DNA of 64,000 nucleotides from Actinomycetota bacterium (lineage in GTDB: Bacteria; Actinomycetota; Thermoleophilia; Gaiellales; Gaiellaceae), in the NCBI GenBank assembly GCA_947445525.1, contig CANFDS010000002.1:1-64000 (forward strand), in the 5' to 3' direction. The translations under genes and the position numbers were made by a program. Each line of letters opens with the position of its first letter. The stretch's first letter is position 1. The notes below the pieces were generated by a model. That model did not search any database, was not told where the DNA came from, and was given only the letters and a program-made list of their open reading frames with translations. Of this stretch, positions 44,566 to 53,387 are shown one piece after another.

Positions 44566-46884
44566 CTAGGACGCGGGGTCGATCACCGACGCCAACTGGC
44601 TCTCCTCGATCAGCACGCGCCGCGGCTTCGAGCCCTCGTAGCCCGAGATGATGCCGCGGCGCTCCAGCATGTCGATCAGCCGGCCGGCCCGCGTGTAGCC
44701 GACGCGCAGGCGGCGTTGGATGAGCGACACGGAGGCAGTCTGCGTCTGCACGACGATCTCGATCGCGCGCTCGAGCAGCTGATCCTCGTCCGGGTCGAAC
44801 TCGAGATCCTCGTCGTCGTCGGCCGACGCGAACACCTCGGGCAGCTCTAGCAGCGACTCGTCCAGCTCCTGCTCGCGCTGGCGGCGGCACTGCTCGACGA
44901 TCAGCGCAACCTCCTCCTCGCCGATGTAGGCGCCCTGGACGCGCTGCAGGCGCGAGGTGCCAAGCGGCTTGAACAGCATGTCGCCCTGGCCGAGCAGGCT
45001 CTCCGCGCCCGAGCCGTCCAGGATCACGCGCGAGTCGGTCATGCTGGAAACGGCGAAGGCGATGCGCGACGGGACGTTGGCCTTGATCATGCCCGTGATC
45101 ACGTCGACAGACGGGCGCTGCGTGGCGAGCACGAGGTGGATGCCAACCGCGCGGCTCTTCTGCGCGAGCCGGATGATCGCGTCCTCGACCGCCTGCGGCG
45201 ACACCATCATCAGGTCGGCGAGCTCGTCGATGACGACGAGCAGGTACGGGTACGGATCCTCGCCGCGGGAGCGCAGGGCACGGTTCGCCTCGGGCAGGTT
45301 GCGGGCGCGCAGCACCGAGAGGCGCTCGTAGCGGCGCTCCATCTCGGCGACGCAGTTGGCGAGCACCGCCGCTGCCTCCTTCGGCGCCGAGACGACCGGC
45401 GTCAGCAGGTGCGGGATCGACTCGTAGTAGTTGAGCTCGACGCGCTTCGGGTCGATCAGGATCAGGCGTACCTCGTCGGGTGTGGCGCGCAGCAGGATCG
45501 AGCTGAGGATCGCGTTGATGCAGCCCGACTTGCCCGAGCCGGTGGTGCCGGCGATCAGCAGGTGCGGCATGCGGGCGAGGTCGGCCCACACCGGCGCGCC
45601 CGAGATGTCCTTGCCCAGCCACACGCTGAGCGGGCTGGCGGTGGCGGGCAGGTCGTCGAAGATATCGCCCAGCGTGACGAGGTTCGGCGAGAGGCTCGGG
45701 ATCTCGACGCCTACCGCCTGCTTGCCGGGGATCGGCGCGAGGATGCGGATCTCGGTGGTGGCGAGCGCGTAGGAGAGGTCGTCCTTGAGCGCGGCGACCT
45801 TCGACACCTTCGTGCCCGGGGCGAGCTGCAGCTCGTAGCGCGTCACGCGCGGGCCGGAGACCATCCCGACGACGGTGGCGTCGACGCCGAAGTGCGCGAG
45901 CGTCTCGACGAGCTGCCTGGCGATCCGCTCGTTCGCCTCGGCCGAGCCGGCGGCGACCGCCTTCGACTTCTGCAGGATCCTCCGGTCGGGCAGCTTGTAC
46001 TCGGGGCGCTTCGCCAGGGGCGAGACGTCGAAGAGCGTGTCCGCGTCGTGGTCGGCGGTCACCAGGTCGGGCGCATGCTCGCCCGCGCCGGCCGAGGCGA
46101 CGAGCGACGGGGCGGGCCCGGCGTAGTCGGTCGCGTAGGGGCTCTCGAAGTGGCTCTCCTTGGCCTTCGCCGGCGGGGCGGCGCCGACCACATCGGGGAA
46201 GGCGGTTGCACCGTCGAGCGGCGGCCTCGACCGCGGCGCGGCGACGAGGCGCTCCGGGCGCGACTCGTCGAGCCGAGGCAGGCGGGTGCGAGCAGGCCGC
46301 GGCAGGCGCTCGGGACGGACCGGACGCTCGGCGACGACGCGCCGCGCGGCGCCACCGGCGCGGCGGGCGGCATGCCCGGAGCGGCGCAGGATCGCACCGG
46401 CCGAGGCACCGGTCAGCAGCAGCGCGCCCGCAAGCAGGGTGAACGAGCCCAGGATCGTCGCGCCCGTGCCCCCCAACAGGTGCGCAGCAGCCCAGTGCAG
46501 GCCGCGGCCGATGCCGCCGCCGCTGGTGCCGAGCGCGAGCAGCAGCCCGACTCCGGCCACCCCGAGCCCCACCCGGAACGGCCGGAAGTCGACAAGGGCG
46601 CTGCGCGCGAGCATCAGCACGCCGACCACGACCAGCGGCACGGGCAGCACGTACGCCGCATGGCCGACCGCCGAGCGCAGGCCGTCGGCGATGCCGCCCC
46701 CGAGCCAGCCGCCGTCGAGGCCGACCCACAGCAGCGCGGCAAAGAAGAGGCCGAGCGCCAGCAGCCCGAGGCCGACGAGCTCCGGCCGGAGATGCGGCCG
46801 CGACGGCGCCTCCCGGCGGCTACGGGCGGCGGGTTTGCCGGCGGTGCGTGGGCGCGGCTTGGCCGCACGCTTTTTCTGCGCCAT
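44566..46884 (-). CDS. ftsK: DNA translocase FtsK/SpoIIIE
   Basis: A 772-residue septal DNA pump. Four membrane segments lie in residues ~35-165. A basic, Pro/Arg-rich linker follows, then the RecA-like motor with Walker A GTTGSGKSG and Walker B LLVVIDELADLM, and a C-terminal winged-helix gamma domain (LIQRRLRVGYTRAGRLIDML) that reads KOPS-like sites. Start MAQKKRAAKPRPR at 46884 is preferred; an in-frame ATG at 46914 exists. Confidence 0.95.
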   Translation of the reverse strand: MAQKKRAAKPRPRTAGKPAARSRREAPSRPHLRPELVGLGLLALGLFFAALLWVGLDGGWLGGGIADGLRSAVGHAAYVLPVPLVVVGVLMLARSALVDFRPFRVGLGVAGVGLLLALGTSGGGIGRGLHWAAAHLLGGTGATILGSFTLLAGALLLTGASAGAILRRSGHAARRAGGAARRVVAERPVRPERLPRPARTRLPRLDESRPERLVAAPRSRPPLDGATAFPDVVGAAPPAKAKESHFESPYATDYAGPAPSLVASAGAGEHAPDLVTADHDADTLFDVSPLAKRPEYKLPDRRILQKSKAVAAGSAEANERIARQLVETLAHFGVDATVVGMVSGPRVTRYELQLAPGTKVSKVAALKDDLSYALATTEIRILAPIPGKQAVGVEIPSLSPNLVTLGDIFDDLPATASPLSVWLGKDISGAPVWADLARMPHLLIAGTTGSGKSGCINAILSSILLRATPDEVRLILIDPKRVELNYYESIPHLLTPVVSAPKEAAAVLANCVAEMERRYERLSVLRARNLPEANRALRSRGEDPYPYLLVVIDELADLMMVSPQAVEDAIIRLAQKSRAVGIHLVLATQRPSVDVITGMIKANVPSRIAFAVSSMTDSRVILDGSGAESLLGQGDMLFKPLGTSRLQRVQGAYIGEEEVALIVEQCRRQREQELDESLLELPEVFASADDDEDLEFDPDEDQLLERAIEIVVQTQTASVSLIQRRLRVGYTRAGRLIDMLERRGIISGYEGSKPRRVLIEESQLASVIDPAS

Positions 46885-46986
46885 GGTGGTCAGTTCGACG
46901 GGCGCCGTGCACATCCTTCACTCGGACGGGTGTCCCGCCCCCTGGTCTGGCGCCGATACCGAAGGTGAACGAACCCGGAGGACATC

Positions 46987-47089
46987 CTGAAGATCACGAT
47001 CTACATCCCGACACCTGGCAGCGTCCTGGCCGCGGCCAGCGAACGCGGCTCCGTGGTCATGCCGATCGGCATGACCACGGTCGGACGGA
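46987..47089 (+). pseudogene. 5' part of an unrecognised gene, possibly with a CTG start
   Basis: GGAGG lies 5 nt before a CTG at 46987 that opens KITIYIPTPGSVLAAASER, then GSVVMPIGMTTVGRSARRVLGE. After that, coding character moves to the next frame (47090 onward). The ATG/GTG normally expected is absent. The 30-bp palindrome at 47051-47080 lies inside. Together with the next ORF this may be one gene with a frameshift. No family recognised. Confidence 0.35.
47051..47080. repeat. Perfect 30-bp palindrome with no loop
   Basis: Each 15-nt half (CCGTGGTCATGCCGA and its complement TCGGCATGACCACGG) matches with no spacer. It could be a protein-binding site or cruciform, or the trace of a fold-back rearrangement. 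Confidence 0.8.
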
Positions 47090-47476
47090 GTGCGCGCCGT
47101 GTGCTGGGAGAGCCCTTGCTTCGCCGAGCGGGTGCCCTCGGCCTTTGCCGACCGGGCCGAGCGCGCCTACGCCCGCTCCCGCGACCAGCGCAACGAGCAG
47201 CGCAAGCGCGTGGACGGCGGCGACCTGCGGCCGATCGGCTTGCTCGACACGCTGACCGGCGACGTCGAGATCGAGTCGGAGCAGGACGCGGACGGCCTCG
47301 CCGAGTGGCTAGGCACCGTTGAGCTCGACCGGACCGAGCTGACGACGACCCGCGGCGTCGTCGTGCAGATGTACCGGGATCTCGTGCGCGACCACGGCGC
47401 CCTGCGCCCGGAGGAGGAGACCCAGCTGATGCTGCGCGCCGCCGGCGGTGGGCGCAGCAGCTGGCACTCCGCGTAG
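47090..47476 (+). CDS. Hypothetical protein
   Basis: A 128-residue hydrophilic protein from GTG 47090. It has an Arg-rich helix (RAERAYARSRDQRNEQRKRVD) and an acidic middle (GDVEIESEQDADGLAEWLG). No family recognised. GGACGGAG overlaps the start, so initiation is uncertain. The real protein may begin further upstream in the neighbouring frame. Confidence 0.5.
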   Translation: MRAVCWESPCFAERVPSAFADRAERAYARSRDQRNEQRKRVDGGDLRPIGLLDTLTGDVEIESEQDADGLAEWLGTVELDRTELTTTRGVVVQMYRDLVRDHGALRPEEETQLMLRAAGGGRSSWHSA

Positions 47477-47510
47477 CGCGGCCCCGGCGCGGCGCAGCCC
47501 CGGCGTGGCC

Positions 47511-48050
47511 CTACGCGGAGATCGCGCGGAGGTCGTCGAGCGCGTTGCCGAGCAGGTTCTCACGGAGGTCGAAGAGGCCGGCCCAGAGCGACGAGCGGTC
47601 GGGCGCGATCCCGATACGGGCCGCGTCCGCAAGCCCCTCCAGCGCCCGCACGAGCACGGCCAGCTCGAGGTACGACTGCGCGATGCGCACCGCGGCCACG
47701 GAGACGCCGGCGCGCGCCAGCACCGGCCCCCACTCGATCAGCTCCCCCGCCCCGGGCTCGCCGTACCAGGATCGGCCCTCTGCGCGGTCGGGCTCCAGCT
47801 CCAGCAGGTAGCGGTCGAGCGGCCGCTCCAGGCCTGTCAGGGCCGTCTCGGCGCGCTGGGCAGCATGCCGGAGAGCAGCCTGCCTGCCGCCGACCGTGCC
47901 GGGCTCGGCCTGCCCCTTCGCCCAGCGCTCGAGCAGCCGGCAGAACGCGAGCGCCGACGCCTCGCAGGCGGCAAGCTGCGCCGTCAGGCGCTGCTGCGTC
48001 TCCCGTTCGCCGAAGCTGGCGATGACGTCGGCCCAGCCAGGCGCCGCCAC
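47511..48050 (-). CDS. Hypothetical helical protein downstream of rnj
   Basis: A 179-residue, Ala/Leu-rich protein, probably all alpha, starting MAAPGWADVIASFGERETQQRL. It has no signal peptide or membrane segment. No family recognised. It begins 7 nt after the rnj stop, so it is probably in the dapA-rnj transcript. Confidence 0.6.
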   Translation of the reverse strand: MAAPGWADVIASFGERETQQRLTAQLAACEASALAFCRLLERWAKGQAEPGTVGGRQAALRHAAQRAETALTGLERPLDRYLLELEPDRAEGRSWYGEPGAGELIEWGPVLARAGVSVAAVRIAQSYLELAVLVRALEGLADAARIGIAPDRSSLWAGLFDLRENLLGNALDDLRAISA

Positions 48051-48057
48051 GGCGAGG

Positions 48058-49710
48058 TCAGACCTCGATGACGACGGGCAGGATCATCGGCCGGCGGCGG
48101 CTGCGGTCGTAGACGAGCTGGCCGACGCCGTCGTGCAGATGCTCCTGAAGCAGCTTGATCTCGTCGATGCCGCCGGCGAGGCACTCCCGGAGGATGGTCG
48201 CCGCCCTGTGCCGCATCTCCTCGAGCAGGAGCTCGTCGCCGGCAAAGCCCCGTGCGATCAGCTCCGGGTCGGACGGTGGCAGCGCGCTGCGCAGCGACAG
48301 CGTGGCGACGATGATCAGGACGCCGTCCTCGGAGAGGTGGCGCCGGTCGCGCAGGGCGACGTCGCCGATGTCGCCGACGCCGAGACCGTCGACGAACGTC
48401 ATGCCGGTCTCGACCTCGCCGATGACGCGCACCCCGGAGGCCGAGAGCTCGACGACGGTGCCGTTGTCGCCGATGATGATCTGGTCGTCGGGGACGCCGG
48501 CGTCGCGGGCCAGCTTCGCGTGCGCGGTGAGCATGCGGAACTCGCCGTGGATCGGCATCACGGCCTTGGGCCGGGTGAGCGCGAGCATCATCCGCAGCTC
48601 CTCCTGGCAGGCGTGGCCGGAGACGTGCACGTCCGCGATGTCCTGGTGGAGCACCTCTGCCCCGGCCCGGGCGAGCCGGTTGATCGAGTCGTGCACGCGC
48701 AGCTCGTTGCCGGGGACGGGCTTCGCCGAGATGATCACCGTGTCGCCGCGCTCGATGCGCACCGTCGAGTGGTCGTCGTAGGCGATGCGCGTGAGCGCCG
48801 ACATCGGCTCGCCCTGGCTGCCCGTGCAGAGGATCAGCACCTGGTCGGGGTCGTAGCGGTCGATGTCGGCCGGCTTGATGATCGTGCCGGCCGGCACCTC
48901 GAGGTAGCCGAGGCTCGTCGCGATGTTGAGGTTCTTGCGCATCGAGCGGCCGACGACGGCGACCTTGCGCCCGACCTCGACCGAGATGTCGATCGCCTGC
49001 TGCATGCGGTGGAGGTTCGACGCGAACGAGGCGACGAGGATCCGGCCCTCGCGGGTCGGGATGATGTGGCGGAACGCCTCGCCGACGAGCCGCTCCGAGC
49101 CGGTGTAGCCGGGGCGCTCCGCGTTCGTCGAGTCGCCGAGCAGCAGGTCGACGCCCTTGTTGCCGAGCGCGGCGAGCGCGCCGACATCGGTGCCCTGGCC
49201 GTCGATCGGCGTGTGGTCGATCTTGTAGTCGCCGGTGTGCAGGACGCGGCCGGCAGCAGTCTCGACGACGATCGCGACCGAGTCGGGGATCGAGTGGGCA
49301 ACCCGGATGAAGTCGAGCTTGAACGGCCCGATCTGCACCGGCACGCCGGGCTTCGCCTCGCGCAGCTCGGCGGCGCGCAGCAGGCCGTGCTCGTCGAGCT
49401 TCGACTTGAGCAGGCCGAGCGTCAGCCGCGTCGCCCAGACCTCCTTGACCGCCACCTCGCGCAACAGGTAGGGCAGGCCGCCGACGTGATCCTCGTGACC
49501 GTGCGTGATGACCACCGCGAGAATGTCGTCGCGGTTGCGCAGGTACGCCATGTCGGGCAGGATGAGGTCGACGCCGAGGTGCTCGTCGCGCGGGAAGGCG
49601 ATGCCGGCATCGATCACGATGCAGCCGCCCTCGGTCTCGTAGACCGTCATGTTCTTGCCCACCTCGCCGAGACCGCCGAGGGGGATGATGCGAAGCGTCG
49701 GGGAAGCCAC
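48058..49710 (-). CDS. rnj: Ribonuclease J
   Basis: A 550-residue metallo-beta-lactamase/beta-CASP ribonuclease with 5' exonuclease and endonuclease activity. The metal motif ITHGHEDHVGG gives His70, His72, Asp74 and His75. The beta-CASP region contains LLGDSTNAERPG and GSQGEPMSALTR, and HVSGHA lies near the C-terminal third. The GTG at 49710 starts 11 nt after the dapA stop. Beside rny and pnp, it completes a Gram-positive-type RNA decay set. Confidence 0.94.
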   Translation of the reverse strand: MASPTLRIIPLGGLGEVGKNMTVYETEGGCIVIDAGIAFPRDEHLGVDLILPDMAYLRNRDDILAVVITHGHEDHVGGLPYLLREVAVKEVWATRLTLGLLKSKLDEHGLLRAAELREAKPGVPVQIGPFKLDFIRVAHSIPDSVAIVVETAAGRVLHTGDYKIDHTPIDGQGTDVGALAALGNKGVDLLLGDSTNAERPGYTGSERLVGEAFRHIIPTREGRILVASFASNLHRMQQAIDISVEVGRKVAVVGRSMRKNLNIATSLGYLEVPAGTIIKPADIDRYDPDQVLILCTGSQGEPMSALTRIAYDDHSTVRIERGDTVIISAKPVPGNELRVHDSINRLARAGAEVLHQDIADVHVSGHACQEELRMMLALTRPKAVMPIHGEFRMLTAHAKLARDAGVPDDQIIIGDNGTVVELSASGVRVIGEVETGMTFVDGLGVGDIGDVALRDRRHLSEDGVLIIVATLSLRSALPPSDPELIARGFAGDELLLEEMRHRAATILRECLAGGIDEIKLLQEHLHDGVGQLVYDRSRRRPMILPVVIEV

Positions 49711-49721
49711 AGCCCTAGAGG

Positions 49722-50594
49722 CTACCTGCGCAGGACGTTGGACTCCTCGAGGCCCGCGCGGATGAGCGCCACCTCGTCGTCCGTTGCCTCGACGAGCGGA
49801 AGCCGCAACCCGCCCACCTCGTGGCCGAGCAGGTTCAGGGCCGCCTTCACCGCGATCGGGTTCGTTGCCACGCCGAGCGCCGCGTTGACGAGCATCAACC
49901 GGTCGTTCAGGCGCCGTGCGCCCTCCTCGTCGCCGCTGCGGTACAGCCGCACCAGCTCCTTCACCTGCGGCCCCACGACGTGGCTGAAGACGCTGATCAC
50001 GCCGACGCCGCCGACCTCGAGGAATGGCAGCAGCAGGTCGTCGTTGCCGGCGTACAGGTCGAGACCGAGCTCGACGATGCTGCGCGCCTGGGCGACATCG
50101 GTGGTGGCCTGCTTGACGGCCGTGACGTTCGGGATCTCGGCGAGATGCGCGATCGTCTCAGGCTCGATGTTGATGACCGAGCGCTGCGGGATGTTGTAGA
50201 CGACGACCGGCCGGTCGGTGACGGCGGCGATCGCCTCGAAGTGGGCGACGATGCCGCGCGGCGGCGGCTTGTTGTAGTACGGGGTGACGACGAGGACGCC
50301 ATGCACGCCCAGCGCGTGCGCCGCCTCGGTGAGGTGCACCGAGTGCGCCGTCGAGTACGTGCCGGTGCCGGCGATCACGGTGGCGCGGTCGCCGATCTCC
50401 TCGAGGGCCGCCGCGATCAGGGCGGCGCGCTCCTCATCGGTGAGCGTCGGGCACTCGCCGGTCGTGCCGGCGACGACGACGCCGTCGGAGCCGCGGTCGA
50501 CGAGATACCGCGCCAGGGCACGGAACCGGCCGATATCGACCGTCCCCTCGCGCGTGAACGGAGTGACGATCGCGGTAAGCACCTCGCCGAGCAT
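49722..50594 (-). CDS. dapA: 4-hydroxy-tetrahydrodipicolinate synthase
   Basis: A 290-residue (beta/alpha)8 class I aldolase-like enzyme that condenses pyruvate with aspartate semialdehyde. GTTGECPTLT, the YNIPQRS tyrosine motif and the Schiff-base lysine in VKQATTD are present. It has a leaderless-type promoter and is transcribed with rnj, a pairing common in actinobacteria. Confidence 0.95.
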   Translation of the reverse strand: MLGEVLTAIVTPFTREGTVDIGRFRALARYLVDRGSDGVVVAGTTGECPTLTDEERAALIAAALEEIGDRATVIAGTGTYSTAHSVHLTEAAHALGVHGVLVVTPYYNKPPPRGIVAHFEAIAAVTDRPVVVYNIPQRSVINIEPETIAHLAEIPNVTAVKQATTDVAQARSIVELGLDLYAGNDDLLLPFLEVGGVGVISVFSHVVGPQVKELVRLYRSGDEEGARRLNDRLMLVNAALGVATNPIAVKAALNLLGHEVGGLRLPLVEATDDEVALIRAGLEESNVLRR

Positions 50595-50600
50595 GCCGGG

Positions 50601-50606
50601 ATTCTA
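50601..50606 (-). promoter_or_regulatory. Leaderless-type -10 box of dapA
   Basis: TAGAAT on the minus strand, 6 nt before ATG 50594. Confidence 0.5.
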
Positions 50607-50623
50607 CGCGGCGCGGCCGGAGG

Positions 50624-51613
50624 TCAGCCGCGGTCGGTGCACGACCGCAGCGCGGCCGCGTAGAAGCGCAGCAGGTTGCCGCTGTTCGCCCGCCACAGCC
50701 CGACCGCCGAGCGGCCGCCCAGCTCGTGGTAGTCGACGCTGCGCCCATCCGCCTCGAGCGCCTCGACGAGCCGCTTGACGACAGGCAGTTGCGGGTCGTC
50801 GCTGCCGACGTCGATGCGGATCGGCCCCACATCGGGATAGTCACCCTGCGTGGCCAGCTTCAGCAGGTCGTGCCGCGAGAAGTCGTCTGCGTCGTCGAAG
50901 GCGCCGGGGCGCGCGTCGCCGAAGCGCTGCCAGATCTCCGGCGAGTGCGCGCCCACGGCGCAGAAGCGCCGCGGCGCGAGCCGGGCGAGGTCGAGTGCCC
51001 CGAAGCCGCCGTCGTCGAAGCCGCCGAGCGCGACCCGCTTCGGATCGGCACCGGTCTGGCGGACAGCCTCGGCAACCGCCTCGGTGAGCACGTAGGTGCC
51101 CCACTTGCCGTCATCGCGGTCGTGCGCCTGGCTGTCACGGTCGACGGCGACGAAGGCGACGTTCGGCGCGTCGAGGCCGAGCGCTACCAGCGACGCGTAG
51201 AAGCCGTTGTCGAGCAGCGACTCGAGCGTCTGGCCCCGCCCCGTGATGAGGACGACGAGCGGCCGCCCCTCGCCGCCGCCCGCCGGCACGACGGCGAGCG
51301 CGGGCACCGGCTTCGGCGTGCCCGGCGTCGCCGACAGCACCGTGCTGAACACGACGAAGCGGCCGTGCCTGGCGCCCTGGGTGTCGACCTTGTTGATGAC
51401 CCCCTTGACGACTGCGATGCCGACGAACACGGCGATCAGGATGAAGAACATCCGGTAGCGCTGGAGGCCGCCGGGGCGGCGCGGCGGCGGCGGCCCCTGC
51501 GGGCGGAACGGATTGGGGTCGACGTCGGGCCGCTCGCCGTCGGGGTAGCGGTTGCGGCCGCCGCTGCCGGGGTCGCCGCTGCCTCCGTTGCGGTTGCCGA
51601 AGCGGCGGCTCAT
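50624..51613 (-). CDS. Membrane-anchored alpha/beta-hydrolase-like protein lacking catalytic Ser and His
   Basis: A 329-residue protein. A disordered Pro/Gly/Arg N-terminus is followed by one membrane segment (MFFILIAVFVGIAVV, residues ~55-69) and an extracellular esterase-D/antigen-85-like domain. The nucleophile elbow expected as G-x-S-x-G-G reads GFDDGG, so Asp200 replaces Ser. The expected GGHS near the C-terminus reads GGRS, so Arg301 replaces His. The acidic residue in DVGSDDPQ remains. It is probably a binding or structural pseudoenzyme, though an Asp nucleophile is conceivable. Overlaps the amidohydrolase gene by 4 nt. Confidence 0.72.
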   Translation of the reverse strand: MSRRFGNRNGGSGDPGSGGRNRYPDGERPDVDPNPFRPQGPPPPRRPGGLQRYRMFFILIAVFVGIAVVKGVINKVDTQGARHGRFVVFSTVLSATPGTPKPVPALAVVPAGGGEGRPLVVLITGRGQTLESLLDNGFYASLVALGLDAPNVAFVAVDRDSQAHDRDDGKWGTYVLTEAVAEAVRQTGADPKRVALGGFDDGGFGALDLARLAPRRFCAVGAHSPEIWQRFGDARPGAFDDADDFSRHDLLKLATQGDYPDVGPIRIDVGSDDPQLPVVKRLVEALEADGRSVDYHELGGRSAVGLWRANSGNLLRFYAAALRSCTDRG

Positions 51614-52728
51614 GCGGGCATCCCGGCGAGGCGGGCGCGGTGGGCGCGCCAGGGCTCGGCCGGCTCGGCCAGGCGGGCACGGCGCCGCTCGGCCCACTCG
51701 TCGTCGGCCAGGCGGGGGGCCAGGGCCGCGGTGTCGAGCCCGTGCAGGTGCGCCATGTTACCGCCGAGGAGCTTCGCCTTGAACTCCGGCGTCAGCTCGG
51801 GCAGGCCCCGCCCGTCGCGCAGGTCGGCGGGCATCTCGAGCCCGGCGACAGCCTGCAGGATCGGCTGCGGGTGCGCCTGCATCCCGCCCGTGCCGAACAC
51901 GATGCGGTCGCCCGCGCCATGCAGCAGCAGCGTGCCGAGAATCTCGGCGAAGCGGTGCGGCCGGCGCACCACGAAGTTCGCCACGCCCTCGAGGTTGGCC
52001 CAGATGTTGGGATGGAGCATGAGCTGCAGCGCACAGTCCTCGAGGAATGCCCAGCCCGAGTGGACGACCTCGAAGATCAGGTCGGGGAATGCCACGGCGG
52101 CCGTCGACACGTCCTGCACGTTGACCGGCCAGGTCGGGCCGGGACCGACCGGCTGCGCCTTGTGGATCGCGATGCGCGGGATGCCGAGGGCGCGCGCCTG
52201 ATCGAAGTACGGCCAGGCGAGCGCAGGATCGTCGAAGAGCACGGTGCGGGCGCGATGGGCAACGGGGTCGATCATGCCGTCGGAGGGGTAGAACTTGAAA
52301 CCGTCGACGAGGCCGGTCGCGGCCCGCGCGGCCATCAGCTCGAGCTCCTGCGGCCCGGCCAGCGGATCGACCGGCGCGTACAGCAGCACGCGGTCGGGCC
52401 AGTGGCGCTTCAGCACCTCACCGATGGCGTACGGCGACGAGCCGTGCCGGAAGAAGCCCCGGATCTCGACGCCGTGGTAGGCGATCACGTCGACATCGGA
52501 CTCCTCGAAGAAGACGCTCGCCAGCTCGTCGACGCCGAAGCCGGCCAGATACTCCTCGCGCGAAAGCAGATAGCCCGGCTCCTTCGACTCGAGGCTCGCG
52601 TGGAACAGCTCCCAGACGAAGGTGACGAAGCGGTCGTACTCGGCCGGCGGGCACGAGTCGACCCGGTTGCCGGGCGTGAAGTCGTACGCGTGGGCGACAG
52701 CGTCGATAACGAGGTGGCCGTCGATCAT
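51610..52728 (-). CDS. Amidohydrolase 2 family protein
   Basis: A 372-residue TIM-barrel hydrolase or decarboxylase of the amidohydrolase-2 family. It starts with DGHLVIDAVAHAYDF, where the usual HxH is AVAHAY with only one His, and contains VVHSGWAF and FGTGGMQAHPQP. The first metal pair therefore departs from the classical pattern. Substrate unknown. It lies between dapB and the esterase-like gene and overlaps the latter (ATGA), which suggests one operon. Confidence 0.75.
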   Translation of the reverse strand: MIDGHLVIDAVAHAYDFTPGNRVDSCPPAEYDRFVTFVWELFHASLESKEPGYLLSREEYLAGFGVDELASVFFEESDVDVIAYHGVEIRGFFRHGSSPYAIGEVLKRHWPDRVLLYAPVDPLAGPQELELMAARAATGLVDGFKFYPSDGMIDPVAHRARTVLFDDPALAWPYFDQARALGIPRIAIHKAQPVGPGPTWPVNVQDVSTAAVAFPDLIFEVVHSGWAFLEDCALQLMLHPNIWANLEGVANFVVRRPHRFAEILGTLLLHGAGDRIVFGTGGMQAHPQPILQAVAGLEMPADLRDGRGLPELTPEFKAKLLGGNMAHLHGLDTAALAPRLADDEWAERRRARLAEPAEPWRAHRARLAGMPA

Positions 52729-52732
52729 GGCA

Positions 52733-53377
52733 TCACGCGTCGAGCAACGTGTCGAGGCCGTGGGTGAGGCCGGGCGGCAGGGCGGCCACCTGCCCGAGCG
52801 CGAGCAGCACGCCGGGCACGAATGCCTCGCGCGACATCGTGTCGTGGCGGATCGTCAGCGTCTGGCCCTGCGCGCCCAGGATGACCTCCTGGTTGGCCAC
52901 GAGCCCGGGCAGCCGCACCGAGTGGATGGGGATGCCGCCGCCCATCCGCTCCGCGGTCACCCTGGCGGTGCCCGACGGCGCGTCGAGCTTGGTGTCGTGG
53001 TGCAGCTCGATGATCTCGGCCTTCGGCATGTAGCGGACAGCCTCGGCGGCGAAGCGCATCATCAGCACGGCGCCGATCGCGAAGTTGGCGGCGATGAACA
53101 GCGGCACGCCGGCGGCGCGGGCCCGCTCGTCCAGCTCTGTGACCTGCGCCGCGGTCATGCCCGTGGTGCCGATCACGACGGGGACGCCCTGCTCGATGCA
53201 CGCGAGCACGTTGCCGTGCACCGCGTCCGGCTGGGTGAAGTCGATCGCGGCGTCGCAGCCGCGCACCTCGACCGGATCGCCGAGCTCGACCCCGACCACC
53301 TCGTGGCCGGCGGCGACGAGAGCCGCGTCGAGCGCCTGGCCGACCTTGCCGCGATAGCCGAACAGCGCGACCCTCAT
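52733..53377 (-). CDS. dapB: 4-hydroxy-tetrahydrodipicolinate reductase
   Basis: A 214-residue NAD(P)H-dependent reductase acting after DapA. It has the cofactor loop FGYRGKVG, IGTTGM, and the catalytic motif ELHHDTKLDAPSGTA. It is shorter than the usual 240-270 residues but has both domains. It follows the M16 peptidase gene by 10 nt. Confidence 0.94.
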   Translation of the reverse strand: MRVALFGYRGKVGQALDAALVAAGHEVVGVELGDPVEVRGCDAAIDFTQPDAVHGNVLACIEQGVPVVIGTTGMTAAQVTELDERARAAGVPLFIAANFAIGAVLMMRFAAEAVRYMPKAEIIELHHDTKLDAPSGTARVTAERMGGGIPIHSVRLPGLVANQEVILGAQGQTLTIRHDTMSREAFVPGVLLALGQVAALPPGLTHGLDTLLDA

Positions 53378-53387
53378 GCCCGCGCCC

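Noticed and set aside
47051-47080. Insertion sequence end or transposon scar at the 30-bp palindrome
   Set aside because: No transposase frame, target duplication or second inverted repeat is seen nearby.
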